Positions 10,444 through 21,406 of a stretch of 64,000 bases of DNA are shown here, piece by piece. The translations under genes were made by a program, and so were the position numbers. Positions within the stretch are counted from its first letter, which is position 1; every line of letters begins with the position of its first letter. The DNA lies in NCBI GenBank assembly GCA_036250225.1, contig JAPZLL010000015.1, forward strand, positions 248,001 to 312,000. Direction: 5' to 3'. This DNA is from Cercophora sp. LCS_1 (taxonomy: Eukaryota > Ascomycota > Sordariomycetes > Sordariales > Lasiosphaeriaceae). The notes under the pieces were generated by a model that had not been told where the DNA came from, did no database searches, and worked only from the letters and a program-made list of their open reading frames with translations.

Positions 10444-11657
10444 TCACGCCGAAGCAGTCACAGTCGCCAACGTAGTAGCAACCGTGATCGTCCTCGCCTC
10501 CACCGCCGCCGGGGTCGCACCACTCCTCAACCCAGCCGACGCCGCACTAGCCAACAGACTTGCAACGCTCGTATACGCCGGTTTCTTGCCATAGCTCCGA
10601 TCCCACAAGCACGCCTCGCCCTCGCCGGGATACTGCCCCGGGATCCACGAGTACTGGTCGGTGTAATCCCAAATCGTGATCCCAACACACTTGGGCGTCT
10701 CCAAACACGCGCCCACAACATCCAAATAGTCCTTGGCTTGCTGCTCTCTATCCGCCGCAGAAGTGGGCAGCTTCGTATGCCGGATATCAACTTCTGTGTA
10801 TGCCAACTCCTCGACCAGCTCAGAGAATCTTGCCATGGTGTCCATCAGCTCGCGCTTCGAGGGGGATTTACCGACGCGGGAGTGGCCCTGCATGCCGATG
10901 CCGTCGACTCGTGCACCCGCGGCTTGTACCGTCTTGATCATGGCGATGGTGGCGTTGATTTTGGCGTTGCAGCAGCGCTCAATGTTGAAATCGTTGTAGT
11001 AGAGTTTTGCACCGGGGTCGGTCTGGGCTGCGATCTTGAAGGAGTGGGTGATGTAGTCGACGCCCATGGCGCGGTACACTGGCTTGTTATTAGAAACAAC
11101 AAGCATGAAGAAGGAGAGGGAGACATACTGGCGCTGTTGCGAAACTTGCCGTCGTCTTCAAAGGCTTCGTTAACGACGTCCCAGGCGTAGCATTGGCCTT
11201 TGTAGTGGCCGGCGACGTTTTGGATGTGCGTTGTGATGATGCGCTGCATTTGGTCACGGTTGAGGGTGCTGCTGACTGGGGTGTGTTAGGCGGTGTGATT
11301 CCGGTGACGTTGAGGGAGAGACTTACCCCATCCCGGGAGCTGGTTGTACCATACTAAAGTATGGCAACGGAGGAGTTGGCCAGTTTGCTTGGCGATGTTG
11401 GCGATGGCGTCGCCGCTGCCGTAGTTGAAGCGGCCTTGGCTGGACTCTGTATTAGACCATTTCTGGCCGTTGGCTGGCGTGATGGATCCAAACTCGTCCG
11501 TGTCTCGCGCAATTCGCATGTACTGTTGGTTGTTGAGAGAGGGGTTGTCAATTGCAGTTCCAAAGTACTTGAGGCCGGCTGCCTTAGCGAGCTTGTTCAG
11601 TTGACATTCCGCTAACTGGGTCGCCGCAAGGGCGATGAGAGCTTGCACGATCTTCAT
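10444..11657 (-). CDS. Secreted GH10 endo-1,4-beta-xylanase
   Basis: There are three exons on the minus strand, 11657-11327, 11275-11129 and 11078-10444. Their introns are 51 and 50 nt with GTAAGT/GTATGT donors and CAG acceptors, and the phases agree, giving 370 aa. A signal peptide (MKIVQALIALAATQLAEC) is present. The GH10 landmarks are LRCHTLVWYNQLPGW, the acid/base glutamate in WDVVNEAF (about E147), LYYNDFNIE, GIGMQGH, the nucleophile in YTEVDIR (about E255) and ITIWDYTDQYSW. Length and spacing match single-domain GH10 enzymes; there is no carbohydrate-binding module. After the domain comes a Ser/Thr/Ala-rich tail of about 40 residues. The enzyme should be secreted and cleave xylan backbone linkages. 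Upstream XlnR/CreA-type motifs suggest induction by xylan products and glucose repression. Confidence 0.95.
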
Positions 11658-11757
11658 CTTGATTGTGCAGCCCAGGCAAGACAAGACTCGTATGTCGTCC
11701 TCAAATCCGCCCCATCAAGAAGTATTTACCAACTTGAACCGGGACAATGGACCCAGT

Positions 11758-11835
11758 GTGGGGATGCTACGTCGGGGCAGCTGAAGAGGCTAATATTCCC
11801 ACGTGTTGGTGCCATATAAGACCCGTACAGGCTAA
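11758..11835. promoter_or_regulatory. XlnR-type (GGCTAA) and CreA-type (GTGGGG) motifs upstream of the xylanase
   Basis: GGCTAA occurs twice on the plus strand, at 11788-11793 and 11830-11835, about 130 and 175 bp upstream of the xylanase ATG and 42 bp apart. GTGGGG at 11758-11763 fits the CreA consensus SYGGRG. Single hexamers occur by chance; the pair at this distance before a GH10 gene is suggestive. Confidence 0.5.
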
Positions 11836-12467
11836 ACACAGCTCCGTGTCCCCGGTGCTGGGCGCCGAGTTATTCTGGCTCAGGATTAGATGGACTTGGC
11901 ATTTCTTTACCTGGGCTGTTGTGTGTAAAATCACTTTGCGGACGTTGAGGTGCATGGTGATGCAACTAGAGAACTCGATGGGTTAAATGAACTTGGTCGT
12001 TCGGCCAGTCTTAGTTCGCTAGACTTGAGAGTTGCTCATAATCTCTGTTGCTCATCCAGTCCCTCAAGTTCCCTTTGGCTTTGTGCCACGCCTTTCCCCC
12101 ATTTTTTTTCTTTCTGGTTTCTGCTCTCCTCCTTTTACTCGATCCCAATTTTCCACATTCCATTTTCTTTCTATTGTGTACTGTTTCTCTCCTTTCAGGC
12201 GTTTGCCGCTACCAAAGTGACCAGACACCGAATACAGTATCTCGTAAACCGCCAATGGTTCACGTGTGGCTGGTTTTGCAGCTGTTGCCTGGATGCCTAC
12301 ACGCTGGCCGAAGTGGTTTTCGTGGTTTGTGAAGTTGTCTTAGTCAGATCTTGGCGCAGTTGGAGCCACTCCTCGTCACCAGTGATAAATACTTTCGATC
12401 GTATTTCTCTAGGATTGATTTTTCCTCTTTCTTACACCGCTTTTGCATCACACTACAATCGTGACAG
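11836..12467. other. Intergenic region with CT-rich 5' leader
   Basis: This is the shared upstream region of the xylanase and the plus-strand hypothetical gene. The stretch 12090-12200 is strongly pyrimidine-rich on the plus strand, as in many fungal 5' leaders. A short first exon of the downstream gene could lie here but was not resolved. Confidence 0.4.
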
Positions 12468-12532
12468 GCGACGAAAGCTTATCGTTGCTGTCAGATTCCG
12501 AGTTCTCAGCCCAAGACGTCAATGAAATCGAC

Positions 12533-14569
12533 ATGGACGCAAGTCTCAACTTCCCCCACCCGACTGATGATGCACAAGCAGAGACTGAGGGCGATTCCGA
12601 GTCAAAGGTGGATGATGATGCTGAAGCGGAATGGTCCGACGAAGAGCAAAAGGAGCACTCACACGACAGCGCCACAACCAAACTGGCCCATATAGTTTGC
12701 CTCTTGTGCGACAGAGAAATTCTGTGGAATGAGCGCGGCCTCTCTATATGGGGCGAGTCGAAAAGCTCATCCTATGTTTGGCATGGGGTCGCGTACACCT
12801 ACTCGCATCGGGAACCGCGTTGGCCTGGTTGTGAGCGGTGCGACGCAGACCTCGCAGCGCCACACGACATGCTCGGACACGTCGAAGAAGTAAAGATACA
12901 TTGGAGCTGCTTCCACGTCTTCACGCGCGAATTTCACACTGGGAAACAACAAACCAAGTTGCCGTCCCCCGATGACGAGAAACAGGTGTTGGATCTTTTG
13001 TTCACGACGCTGGCTTGGAGGCTACCCTGGAAGAACATGCCGATACCTCGACTTGATGACAACAGCCTCTTCCCACCTGAGTTCATCTCGGCTGCAGGCA
13101 TATCTGGACTGGCAAACCTACCGGCAGAGATTCTTCAAAGCATATGGGACTCGATTCGGGGAAGCCCGTTTTATCGTGTCTGCATTCTCGCCAGCCTTGC
13201 CCACCGACTGTCATCCACGACGCCATCACCGCTTTCAGAACAGCCTCTCGAGGAGGTTTTGTCATGGGAGCGCGGGACACCTCCGGTCCTACGTCCCAGC
13301 TCATCTCATCCGTCAATCATCCGCTTGACCATTGACAGCAACGGCACCAAGAAGCTCGAGCGACTCCCGGGGCCCTCGACATACGACGGTACGCGCTCCA
13401 ACAGCCTCGCATTCTCAATCATTGAACCGGCAGACCAAAAGGGCGTCACAATGCAGTTCAAGAACAACTTGGCACGCTTTCTCTGGCGCGAAAAACAAGT
13501 CAAACCTCGGATTCTCTGGGACACGCCATGGCCTCCAATCCCGCTCGTTGACTACCTCCGGTTCCAGAAGCATTTAGCTCCAATTTACCACTACAACGTC
13601 CATGCTGATGATCCCACTGGAACCTTTCACCTACAAACCGTCCCGTGGTCGCAAATTACCGGGCTGACGCTCTTCTGCTTCCGTGAGCATCTCATCGGCA
13701 TGCATGCCCACACACCAGCGTCTCCATCGGCCCAGCGTACAGCCGAGCGCCTCTCGGTCCGCATGCAACCCAATGTGGTCTGGCGGTATTACCCGATATC
13801 CGCAGCCAACGCTTTGACATCAATGACGTTTCCTGCGTTTCTGCTGCATGATTCTCGGGTACACACCTTTGGACCCTTTGTCTCTGTAAGTTTGAGTTCC
13901 CGTCTTCAAGAAACATGAACTCACGATCCCTGGCCCGTTGATCGGAATAATGATGCGCAATACTAACAACACCGGCAGCTCCGAACAAAACTCTACTCAG
14001 ACAAACACCCCGAACAGCAACCCGGCTTCCAATTCCTCGAACACGCCCGCGAGCCTGTCCCCACGGCGGTCCTATGCTGGGGCACAGATATCCCCGAAGC
14101 AGATTACATCACCACCATCGGCGCATACCCCGCCCAAAGTCCCGGGAAGGAGTCCTGCGAGCCGCATAATGTGCATCTAGGGAGTATGGATCCTGATGTT
14201 GACAAGCTCAGAAAAGCGCACCGGGTTGTGGTGCCACTTGAAGGTATTATCGGTGTGCGTGTCTATAATGACGAGATGTTGAAGCAGTGCGTCGGCTTAG
14301 TGTTTGACTACGCAGATGGGAATCAAAGGGCCGTGGGGCGATGTCGGGTGGGTATCGACCCGTTTGTCGAGTATAAAAATCCCGGAAAGATATGTGGGAA
14401 ACGGGAAGGAAACACGTTAGAGGTGACGTGTTGTGATGGGACGGGCGAACATGAGGGGTGGGAGTGTTTGGCGTTTGAGGGGAGGATGAGAGCGACGTTG
14501 CGGGGAATGAGGCTGGAGGTTTGTTTGGCTCCTTTTAGGAAGAGGGGTGAGACTATGGGACATGAATGA
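12533..14569 (+). CDS. Hypothetical protein with F-box-like motif, about 650 aa
   Basis: Two exons are clear: up to 13885, and 13979-14569 after a 93-nt GTAAGT..CAG intron with matching phase. The first in-frame ATG is at 12533, but coding-like sequence continues upstream to an acceptor-like CAG at 12465-12467, so a short 5' exon may be missing. The N-terminus is acidic (about 75 residues). It is followed by two CxxC pairs (CLLCDRE, CERCDAD), an F-box-like LPAEILQSIWDSIRGSPFYR near residue 205, and a long Trp-rich globular C-terminus. Fungal genomes hold many such F-box/CxxC proteins of unknown role. A substrate-recognition subunit of an SCF ligase is an inference only. Confidence 0.65.
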
Positions 14570-15146
14570 AGTTGTAACAGTGGTTTCGATGCGGGGAGGT
14601 TGTAGGGACAAACGCTGCTCTGTCTCTCAACACCAGGCTGGGAGCCCAATTCCGAGGAGGCAACATAATACAACTTTACTCTATTTCTTTTGGGCTTTGT
14701 TCAAAACGGTTGTTTTCCGCACACCCTATTCTGTTTTTCAACGCAGGGAATATTGACGCCAATGTAAAGCGTTGTGTCGAAGCATCTGGGACATGTTGCG
14801 GAAGTCCGGTCCGGCACGGGCTCGGCCGAGTGCGGCTCGAGCCTGTCTGAAACAATTGTTCACTGCAAAGTCGCTCATTACTCTAACTTTCCAGCGGCCC
14901 CGCGCGGGGAAGTTGCACTCAGCGGACCAAAGCTCGGACGACAACCACGGGACTCCCGACCTTTCCTCCGCGGAAGGAACGTCTGACGCTGGACACAACC
15001 CCGCCCCCACCACAACAACACTGCAAATTTTCGCACTGAGCAACAAGCCTTCTCATCAACAGAAACATTCTCCTCGGTATCATTGCACCCGACATCCACT
15101 GACCTTCCTTCTAGCCCAGGCACAACCCTCCTCTCCCACCGTCGTG
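14570..15146. other. Intergenic region
   Basis: No gene is visible. A frame open on the plus strand from 14772 joins the next gene, but its N-terminal part has no conserved look and is treated as leader sequence. Confidence 0.4.
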
Positions 15147-16016
15147 ATGGCGAAAAAGTCAACCCAACCCGACAACAACGCCCCAAAGTTGTCAAAACCA
15201 TCAAAAACATCTGAGCCGCCACCAAGCCCTCCACCGCCCAAAAACGCCTACATCTACATAAACGGTTTCCCCGGCGTCGGCAAACTCACCATCGCGACCG
15301 CCCTGACCCAGCTCAGTTCCAACTGCAAAGTCTACCACAACCACCTCCTCATCGACCCCGTCGCAGGCATGGTCTCCCGCTTTCACACAGACTACCACGG
15401 CGTCCGCACCTCGATCCGCAGATACATCTTGGATATTATCGCCACGTCCGACGCAACGAGTGGTGTGACGTGGGTGTTTACAGATTCCCGCGGAACTTCA
15501 AGAGCACACAGAGATGCAGCGCGGGATTACGAAAAAGCGGCCAAGAAGAGAGGTGTTCCGTTTGTGAGTGTGGTGGTAGAGTGTGGATTGGAGGAGAACA
15601 TACGACGGGCGACGAGTGAGGAGCGGGGGAAGGGTGATACCAAGTTGACAGATCCGGTGCGGATTCGGGATATCAGGGATGGAAGAGACAATTTTTGGTT
15701 TGGCGGGCCGAGGGAGTTGGTTTTGGATGTGGCAGAGTTGGAGGCTGTGGAGGCGGCGATACGGATTGCGGGGTTTGCCAATGGGGTTGTTGGCGGGTGT
15801 TTTCCGGGGATTGAGAAGAGGGAGGGCGAGGAGGTGAAGACTGCGGAGGTGGAGGATGGGGTTGACGAGAAGGAAAGGGTAGACAAAGAGGTGGATAAAG
15901 TGGGCGGCAGGAAGAAATGGAACGATATCAGGAAGGAGAGGAGGAAGGTCAGGAGGAATAAGGGTGAGAAGGACAGCGAGGATAAGCGTGAGAATGGGAG
16001 CAAGGGGAAGGTGTAG
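15147..16016 (+). CDS. P-loop NTP-binding protein with charged C-terminal tail, 289 aa
   Basis: The single exon starts at MAKKSTQPDN. A Pro/Ser/Lys-rich leader (residues 1-33) precedes a Walker A loop at about 40-46 within IYINGFPGVGKLTIA. The canonical Ser/Thr after the Lys is Leu, shifted one place to Thr, a variant seen in this fungal and bacterial P-loop kinase-like family. YHNHLLIDPV and WVFTDSRGTSRAH follow, then VVVECGLEENIRRATSEER resembling the lid region of small-molecule kinases. The last 70 residues are Lys/Glu/Arg-rich and probably disordered. A nucleotide-dependent phosphotransferase is likely from the family; the substrate is unknown. Confidence 0.75.
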   Translation: MAKKSTQPDNNAPKLSKPSKTSEPPPSPPPPKNAYIYINGFPGVGKLTIATALTQLSSNCKVYHNHLLIDPVAGMVSRFHTDYHGVRTSIRRYILDIIATSDATSGVTWVFTDSRGTSRAHRDAARDYEKAAKKRGVPFVSVVVECGLEENIRRATSEERGKGDTKLTDPVRIRDIRDGRDNFWFGGPRELVLDVAELEAVEAAIRIAGFANGVVGGCFPGIEKREGEEVKTAEVEDGVDEKERVDKEVDKVGGRKKWNDIRKERRKVRRNKGEKDSEDKRENGSKGKV

Positions 16017-16325
16017 TGGGGCCGGGTTGGGGGCATGATGAGTACGAACAGCGCCCGCAATTGCAGTCTATTTTCTGCAGGGCCACGTTCTCCGCCGGCC
16101 CAGCCTTGCCGAAACGCGAGCCCATGCCTCGACCATGGCCATTCCTGTTGCACGGTGTCACAGCCTTTCATTGGCTTGATACCGGCTCAGTTGTGTTTTG
16201 GCGCTAAGGTTGCATACGCCCCTGTTTCATTGTTGGCTCATCAGCCGCACACTGTCGGACCTAAATGCCCAGCCGCCCCTCTACCACGAGGGCTCCAATT
16301 CCTCATCAACTCTCTCCACGCAAGA

Positions 16326-18761
16326 ATGGTCTCCCAGTCTCTCATCGACACGGACCACCCCGAGCTGCGGTTCCTCTGCCACCTGGTGGGATATAGGATC
16401 GCCTATGCGTCCACGCATCTCTTCCTCAACGGCCACTTGGTCACCATCGCCCGCGCCATCTTTCCACCCTGGTTCCACTTTCTTGTCGCAACACATGTCA
16501 CCCTATTCGCATTCGGCCAATTTCTCGGCTGCGCGCTCAGGCCGAATCAAGAGTTCGCTTTCATCACTGCGCCTGGCGACTGCGTCCACAAAAGGGCCTG
16601 GTGGTTTTTGACACCTGCCATGTGCGTGACGCCAGCCTTGGCTTTCCTCTCTGCTCTGAGCTTCTATCCTCTCGATGAGACAGCCATCTTGCGCGTCACG
16701 CAAAACCTGGGAGCGCAATGGGTCTTGGGGGCAGTGATCGTCTTCTATGTTGCTTCGCAACATATCCCACAAGGCATGGCGCTCTGCCATTATCTCAGCA
16801 TCACACCTGTTGCATCTATGGCAAACCTCGTCGTCGAATTCCTCCTGGATTGTGCCGAGGGAGTCATTTCCCGCGAAAGGACGCGTCTGGCTGCCAGCTT
16901 CTTACGTCCGTCGCCCATGGCCGATGCCAGATACACCTACCAGCCTGCCCAACATGGCGAGATCAGGCTGCTCGAACTCGCACGAACCGGTGATAGCTTA
17001 CGCTGCCGCCTCATCCACGTCAAGCTCGACGGCGCAGAGAGTCTCTCATACTGGGCCATCTCATACCGCTGGGGCCCGACAGAACCATCTTGTAACATTT
17101 CCATCCATGACGACAACGGGCATCAGCGGGGGCTCAACATTACACGAAACGCCTTTTACGCCCTCGAAGCAATTTGTCCCCTGTCAGGGACACGTTTCAT
17201 CTGGATGGACTCGATCTGCATCGACCAAGCCAAAGAAGCCGATAAGGCGCAGCAAATCCCGCTCATGAACGCCATCTACTCCAAGGCCTCCCAGGTCGTT
17301 GCCCATGTGGGCGTCTCCCCACACTCAACTCGAGCGAGCGACTTCACGCACAGACTGGCAATCCACGCTCTCGAATGGACAAACGTCGTGTCTCCCGGTC
17401 ACGGTGCCCGGCATCGTCCGTATCGCAGGGACGAAGTAGGCTGGGACGCCGTCAAGGAGCTCATGGACGAGGAATACTGGTCCCGCGTGTGGATGATTCA
17501 GGAGCTGTGCCTCGCCAAGCGGGTAAAGGTTGTGTATGGTGACTCAACCGTATCGTGGTGGTGTCTTCAGACGGTCAAAAACACGTTGCCGTGGTGGAAG
17601 GGCGTGCCTGGCATGCCGGCTGACGGCAATACTGCCCGGGTGCCCCTGGGATCGTCCAGAATGTACGAGTTTCGAGCCGAATCAACGTATCGACGGGGAG
17701 GCCAGTTCCACCGTCTCACCGATTTGATGCTCTCGTTTAGGCATTTCCGGGCCACAAAGCCGCAGGATAGGATCAACGCGCTGTTAGCGCTCATCTCGCC
17801 GGCCGAGAGGGAAAGTATGGGTGTCGTCTCCGAGGACCAAATCCCGCAGATCAATATGCTGGTTGCGTCGCATGCTCTGCGCCACGCGTCGCTCAACATC
17901 CTCAGCATGACGGGGCTCTGTCATCGCAACAGAGACTGGAGCCTCCCGTCATGGGTGCCCGATGCGCTCAATCCGCCCATGTTTTGCCACGGGGAGTCGT
18001 ACGACATCGCTGGCTACAACGCGAACGGAGGCACCGACCTCGTCTACGAGATGAAGGATAGAATCCTGGAGATTGAGGGGTTTTTCCTCGACAAAATCGA
18101 GTTTCACTGCCCCATTGTCCCTCCCAACTACGCTGGCGGCCTCGAAAACGGACAGATGCCCCGCGGTGCTAGGGAACAAGTGGCTACGCTTCGACCGGTG
18201 ATACTCGCACTTAGCGCCGCTTGGGCATTTTGTCGGGCCCACTGCCCGGACGTGTATCCTTCAGTCACTGGAAACGGGACCACTACACGAAAGGAAGCGT
18301 TCTGGCGGACAATGATAGCTGATTTCGATGGGAAGAAATCCCCCGTTCGGGAGGAGTTCAGCCAAGCATTCGACGTCTGCGTTACTGACATCCCGACATT
18401 ACTCAAAGCTGAAGCAAATAACGACGTCTGGACGCTGATGACGTTGATGGGGAGGCTTTCTTCGACGTCGCCAAATGGTCCTCCGCCGTGGATGGAGTAC
18501 TATACTCGTCTAGTTGCGGCTTGCAAGGGAGGCAGGCAGTTCGGGATTACGAGTCAGGGCTACATGGGTCTCTTTCCGGCAGGGACCAAGGATAGCGATG
18601 AGTTGTTTGTGCTAAAAGGGGCTAGGGTTCCTTTTGTTCTTCGTGAGCATTCGAGTCATTCTTATCAAGTTTACCATCAGGTTTGTGGTGATGGGTATTT
18701 GCATGGGTTTATGAACGGGGAGGCATTGGGGTTTGCGCTGGAGAGGGTCAAGCTTGTATGA
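16326..18761 (+). CDS. HET-domain protein with N-terminal transmembrane segments, 811 aa
   Basis: A single long exon. The ATG at 16326 (MVSQSLIDTDHPELRF) is preferred because the upstream in-frame ATG at 16035 lies only 19 bp after the preceding stop codon and adds non-conserved sequence. Residues about 20-185 hold three or four hydrophobic helices (HFLVATHVTLFAFGQFLG, WWFLTPAMCVTPALAFLSAL, WVLGAVIVFYVA). The HET domain (PF06985) follows at about 225-400, with YWAISYRWG, RFIWMDSICIDQ, AIYSKASQVVAHVG and YWSRVWMIQEL. The C-terminal half is the usual variable region, ending in a conserved-looking GYMGLFPAGTKDSDE segment. HET proteins trigger heterokaryon incompatibility or related cell death; membrane-attached versions are uncommon. 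No lesions are seen. Confidence 0.85.
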   Translation: MVSQSLIDTDHPELRFLCHLVGYRIAYASTHLFLNGHLVTIARAIFPPWFHFLVATHVTLFAFGQFLGCALRPNQEFAFITAPGDCVHKRAWWFLTPAMCVTPALAFLSALSFYPLDETAILRVTQNLGAQWVLGAVIVFYVASQHIPQGMALCHYLSITPVASMANLVVEFLLDCAEGVISRERTRLAASFLRPSPMADARYTYQPAQHGEIRLLELARTGDSLRCRLIHVKLDGAESLSYWAISYRWGPTEPSCNISIHDDNGHQRGLNITRNAFYALEAICPLSGTRFIWMDSICIDQAKEADKAQQIPLMNAIYSKASQVVAHVGVSPHSTRASDFTHRLAIHALEWTNVVSPGHGARHRPYRRDEVGWDAVKELMDEEYWSRVWMIQELCLAKRVKVVYGDSTVSWWCLQTVKNTLPWWKGVPGMPADGNTARVPLGSSRMYEFRAESTYRRGGQFHRLTDLMLSFRHFRATKPQDRINALLALISPAERESMGVVSEDQIPQINMLVASHALRHASLNILSMTGLCHRNRDWSLPSWVPDALNPPMFCHGESYDIAGYNANGGTDLVYEMKDRILEIEGFFLDKIEFHCPIVPPNYAGGLENGQMPRGAREQVATLRPVILALSAAWAFCRAHCPDVYPSVTGNGTTTRKEAFWRTMIADFDGKKSPVREEFSQAFDVCVTDIPTLLKAEANNDVWTLMTLMGRLSSTSPNGPPPWMEYYTRLVAACKGGRQFGITSQGYMGLFPAGTKDSDELFVLKGARVPFVLREHSSHSYQVYHQVCGDGYLHGFMNGEALGFALERVKLV

Positions 18762-19108
18762 GGAACTCGGATGGATTCGATTGAGTTTGCGACGGATTTA
18801 GCCTGCCTACCTTACCGTACCTAAAGTAAACACATAGGTACCCACCTATCTATTTCAGCCTTGTGAGAGGCGCTCCAAAGACCTTGGTGGTCTCACTACT
18901 GACCATCGAAGAATCTTTGCAGATACCAATAAACGATGCAGCAGCCCATCCAACACTGCCGGTAAGTAGACTTTGGTTAAACTGCGCACTGTTTTGCAAA
19001 ATCCCCCTATGCTCCGATGAGCGACCTTTCCGCCTTTCGCTTTGATAGTGTCCGTCACAACTCAAAACGCCCGAATATCCTTACCAAGCTCCCCTGTTTC
19101 CTTTGCCT
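18762..19108. other. Intergenic region
   Basis: No gene is visible. Short TACCT/AGGTA-type motifs occur at 18807-18846, a pattern common in intergenic DNA of these fungi. The minus-strand open frames here lack any conserved feature. Confidence 0.4.
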
Positions 19109-19737
19109 TTAGAGCCCTCCATGCTCTTGCAACATCCGCAAAAATGCGGGATGAAGGGGAGCAACTCTGGTGTCCTCCCTCCGCGCTGCTGTCCACGTGG
19201 CGGAATATTGGGTAAACTCATCCAGCTCTTGGAGCGAAAAGCTCGTTCTACCCGAATGTGGAGCGTCGCCTTCCACATTATGAGAAGTCTCTGCGTGATC
19301 CTGAGAAGTATCAACGGCAGTGGCTGCTGGTGAAGTGGTCGTTGAAGGTCCGCGCTTGGACCTTGTAAATTCGCGCCTGAAACCTGGGATTGCTCTTCCA
19401 CTAGTCATGCAGCAATTGGCTATGGCTTGGTATGCAAGGTACTCCTGTTTCGCAAGTAGCTGTTATCTTTTATACTTAGGTACGCAGTGAAAGTGAAACA
19501 GAAAGAAAAGGAATGTCGGGGGCCTGTTAATCTTACGGGTGAGTTTGTGCTCGTGCCAAGGGCATCGACGTATCGAGTCTGAAGTTCAAGGGCAAGATCG
19601 TAACAATCTGGGTCGATCTGGAAGCAAATTCGTGGTTAGGCGGTCGTTATTGTTGAAGGCGCGGTCGCCTCAACTTACCGGCACACAGACACGGTGACCA
19701 ACTTTGCACCTCAAGCACGTCTTGTTTTTGTGTGAGA
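19109..19737 (-). pseudogene. Small Cys-containing protein gene, duplicate copy lacking its first exon
   Basis: There are three exons, 19737-19679, 19617-19537 and 19444-19109, which encode HKNKTCLRCKVGHRVCVP, then IDPDCYDLALELQTRYVDAL, then EYLAYQAIANCCMTSGRAI with a 110-residue tail ending LHPAFLRMLQEHGGL. The first two exons are 59 and 81 nt, exactly the sizes of the corresponding exons in the paralogue at 20235-20945, and the proteins align. The paralogue's 5' exon has no counterpart. About 105 bp upstream of the 59-nt exon is a remnant of a different gene found intact at 21407-21643. A deletion has therefore probably removed the start. Function is unknown. Confidence 0.6.
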
Positions 19738-20234
19738 CTGCCCAAGGAAAAATTTCAGCGGCACATCCCGACTTGGCTAGCTGATAGCTGTCAAAGGCGT
19801 GATTGCCTGGATGTCGACGGTGAGCCCGGTGCAGACTTACCACGATTGCTGAAATAAGGTCTCCAAATAGTTAGGGTATGTATTGCACTTATACCTAGCA
19901 AGCACCTATACGCACTATGAACTCTGGCCATGTCTCTGCTGTGCCACCAGACGTCATGGAGGGGAGGCCAATGAGTGACTTGATAATAAACTCCCTTGAG
20001 GTGCTACCCCTTTTTGCTAGGTATACTCCTGGCCAAAATGCGCGCACAGTTGCCCCCAACATCGACCCCATCTCTGTTGCCCTTTGGAGACCGCTAATTG
20101 TTATGGAGTTCGTTAATCTGCTCGACAAAAACGGGGTGGAGAGGGGCGGCTAGGCCCTGGCCGTCCTGAATTACCAGCATCGGGCTTTCGGTGCATTACT
20201 TGAAGTCGTGTAGTGCCGCAAGAGAAAAGGGAAA
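19738..20234. other. Intergenic region with remnant of the 21.5-kb gene
   Basis: On the minus strand at about 19845-19905 the sequence encodes YKCNTYPNYLETLFQQS. This aligns with HKCDRYPELLKLLLQQL of the gene at 21407-21643. The similarity continues into its upstream DNA (19920-19990 against 21660-21725). Confidence 0.55.
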
Positions 20235-20945
20235 CTAGTAGGAAGGATCGGAATCACCAACGTCGGGACAGCCGAGGAGTGTATTCGGGGCGTTAACTGG
20301 GACTGCTGCCGATGAAGCGTTTGGCTTCCGGTTGTGATTGATGCCATCCAATATTTTGCCGCCGGTATAACAACGTTCAGCCACAGCTTCGTACGCAATG
20401 TACTCCTGTTTGTGACCCAGACCATTAGCAAGATGTCCAAAAAGGCGGAATGGATAGGTCTTTTGAGGCTTGACGTACAGCAGAGTTCACGCCCTTGCCA
20501 AGAGCAGCCGCGTAATGAGCCTCAAGTTCGGACACAAGAGCATAGCAGCTCGGATCGACCTATAGACGAACAAAGTGTCAGACAGAAATTGCAAGAAATG
20601 GAGCGCCAGGGTCAACTTAACAGGTGTGCAGACTCGATGGCTGACCCTACATTCGAGGCAGGTCTTGTTCTTCTGGCGGGCTGCTCAAAGCGCGGTGTCA
20701 GCAACGTGAATGGACTGGGCGAGTGCACCATTGTCGAATCAGAATACTGAGGACTTACTGCGATCGCTGCACGAGACGCGACCGTTACGGCACGCGTCGG
20801 CCGCGCGGCTGGATGCAACGGCGGGGCCTTCACGGAGGAGAGCGCATACGCAGCCGCGGCAAAAGATTGTACGATTGGTGCGCTCATTCTCTGGGATATT
20901 GATAAATTCCCTGCCAGTCTTTCTTGTTGCTTTTGCCGTCGCCAT
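20235..20945 (-). CDS. Small Cys-containing protein, 165 aa, member of a tandem pair
   Basis: Four exons, 20945-20759, 20680-20622, 20559-20479 and 20405-20235, join in phase. They start at MATAKATRKTGREF and end VGDSDPSY. The first exon has FCRGCVCALL and a second Cys pair (ACRNGRVSC), the second KNKTCLECRVSHRVCTP, and the third VDPSCYALVSELEAHYAAAL. The spaced Cys pairs could form a small zinc-binding fold similar in style to fungal regulators, but I cannot assign a family. The 19109-19737 copy shares the last three exons. Transcription is toward it. Confidence 0.6.
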
Positions 20946-21406
20946 TTTGCGTGGTGGTGGTTGTTCGGCGGATTATCTTGTGACCGAGGCAAGAGGTGTT
21001 TCGGCGATTGTGGAGGAAATCTTGGAAGCAGCTAGAAATTTACAACCGTGAGCGCGACACTTCCATGCTAGCCTGTTTCTGCGGTGCCCGTAATGTCTTT
21101 TCCATCTCATCTCGTTGTTTCTTTGGAAGAAACTGCCCCGCCACCGGTCGCATCGCACTGCATCTATTTTCATCCCATCTACTGGGCGTCAGATATGTCA
21201 CTGCGGCAAGGAACAGATGCGATGGCGACAAAAAGAAAGGCCTCATAACGTTCGTATGCAAAAAATGGGTGAGTGCCTGTATATCAACCCAAAGACATTT
21301 CAGGGCGCACATGGCCCATTCTCCATTCTGAGCAGCGTGGCTAACTGACGATAGATCAGAGAGGCCGTCATTGAGTTTTTGGTGGCTCTATTCAGGTGTG
21401 AGAAGG
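20946..21406. other. Intergenic region
   Basis: No supported gene. A minus-strand 90-aa frame (21040-21312) has no conserved feature. This segment is absent from the shorter duplicate block downstream. Confidence 0.35.
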
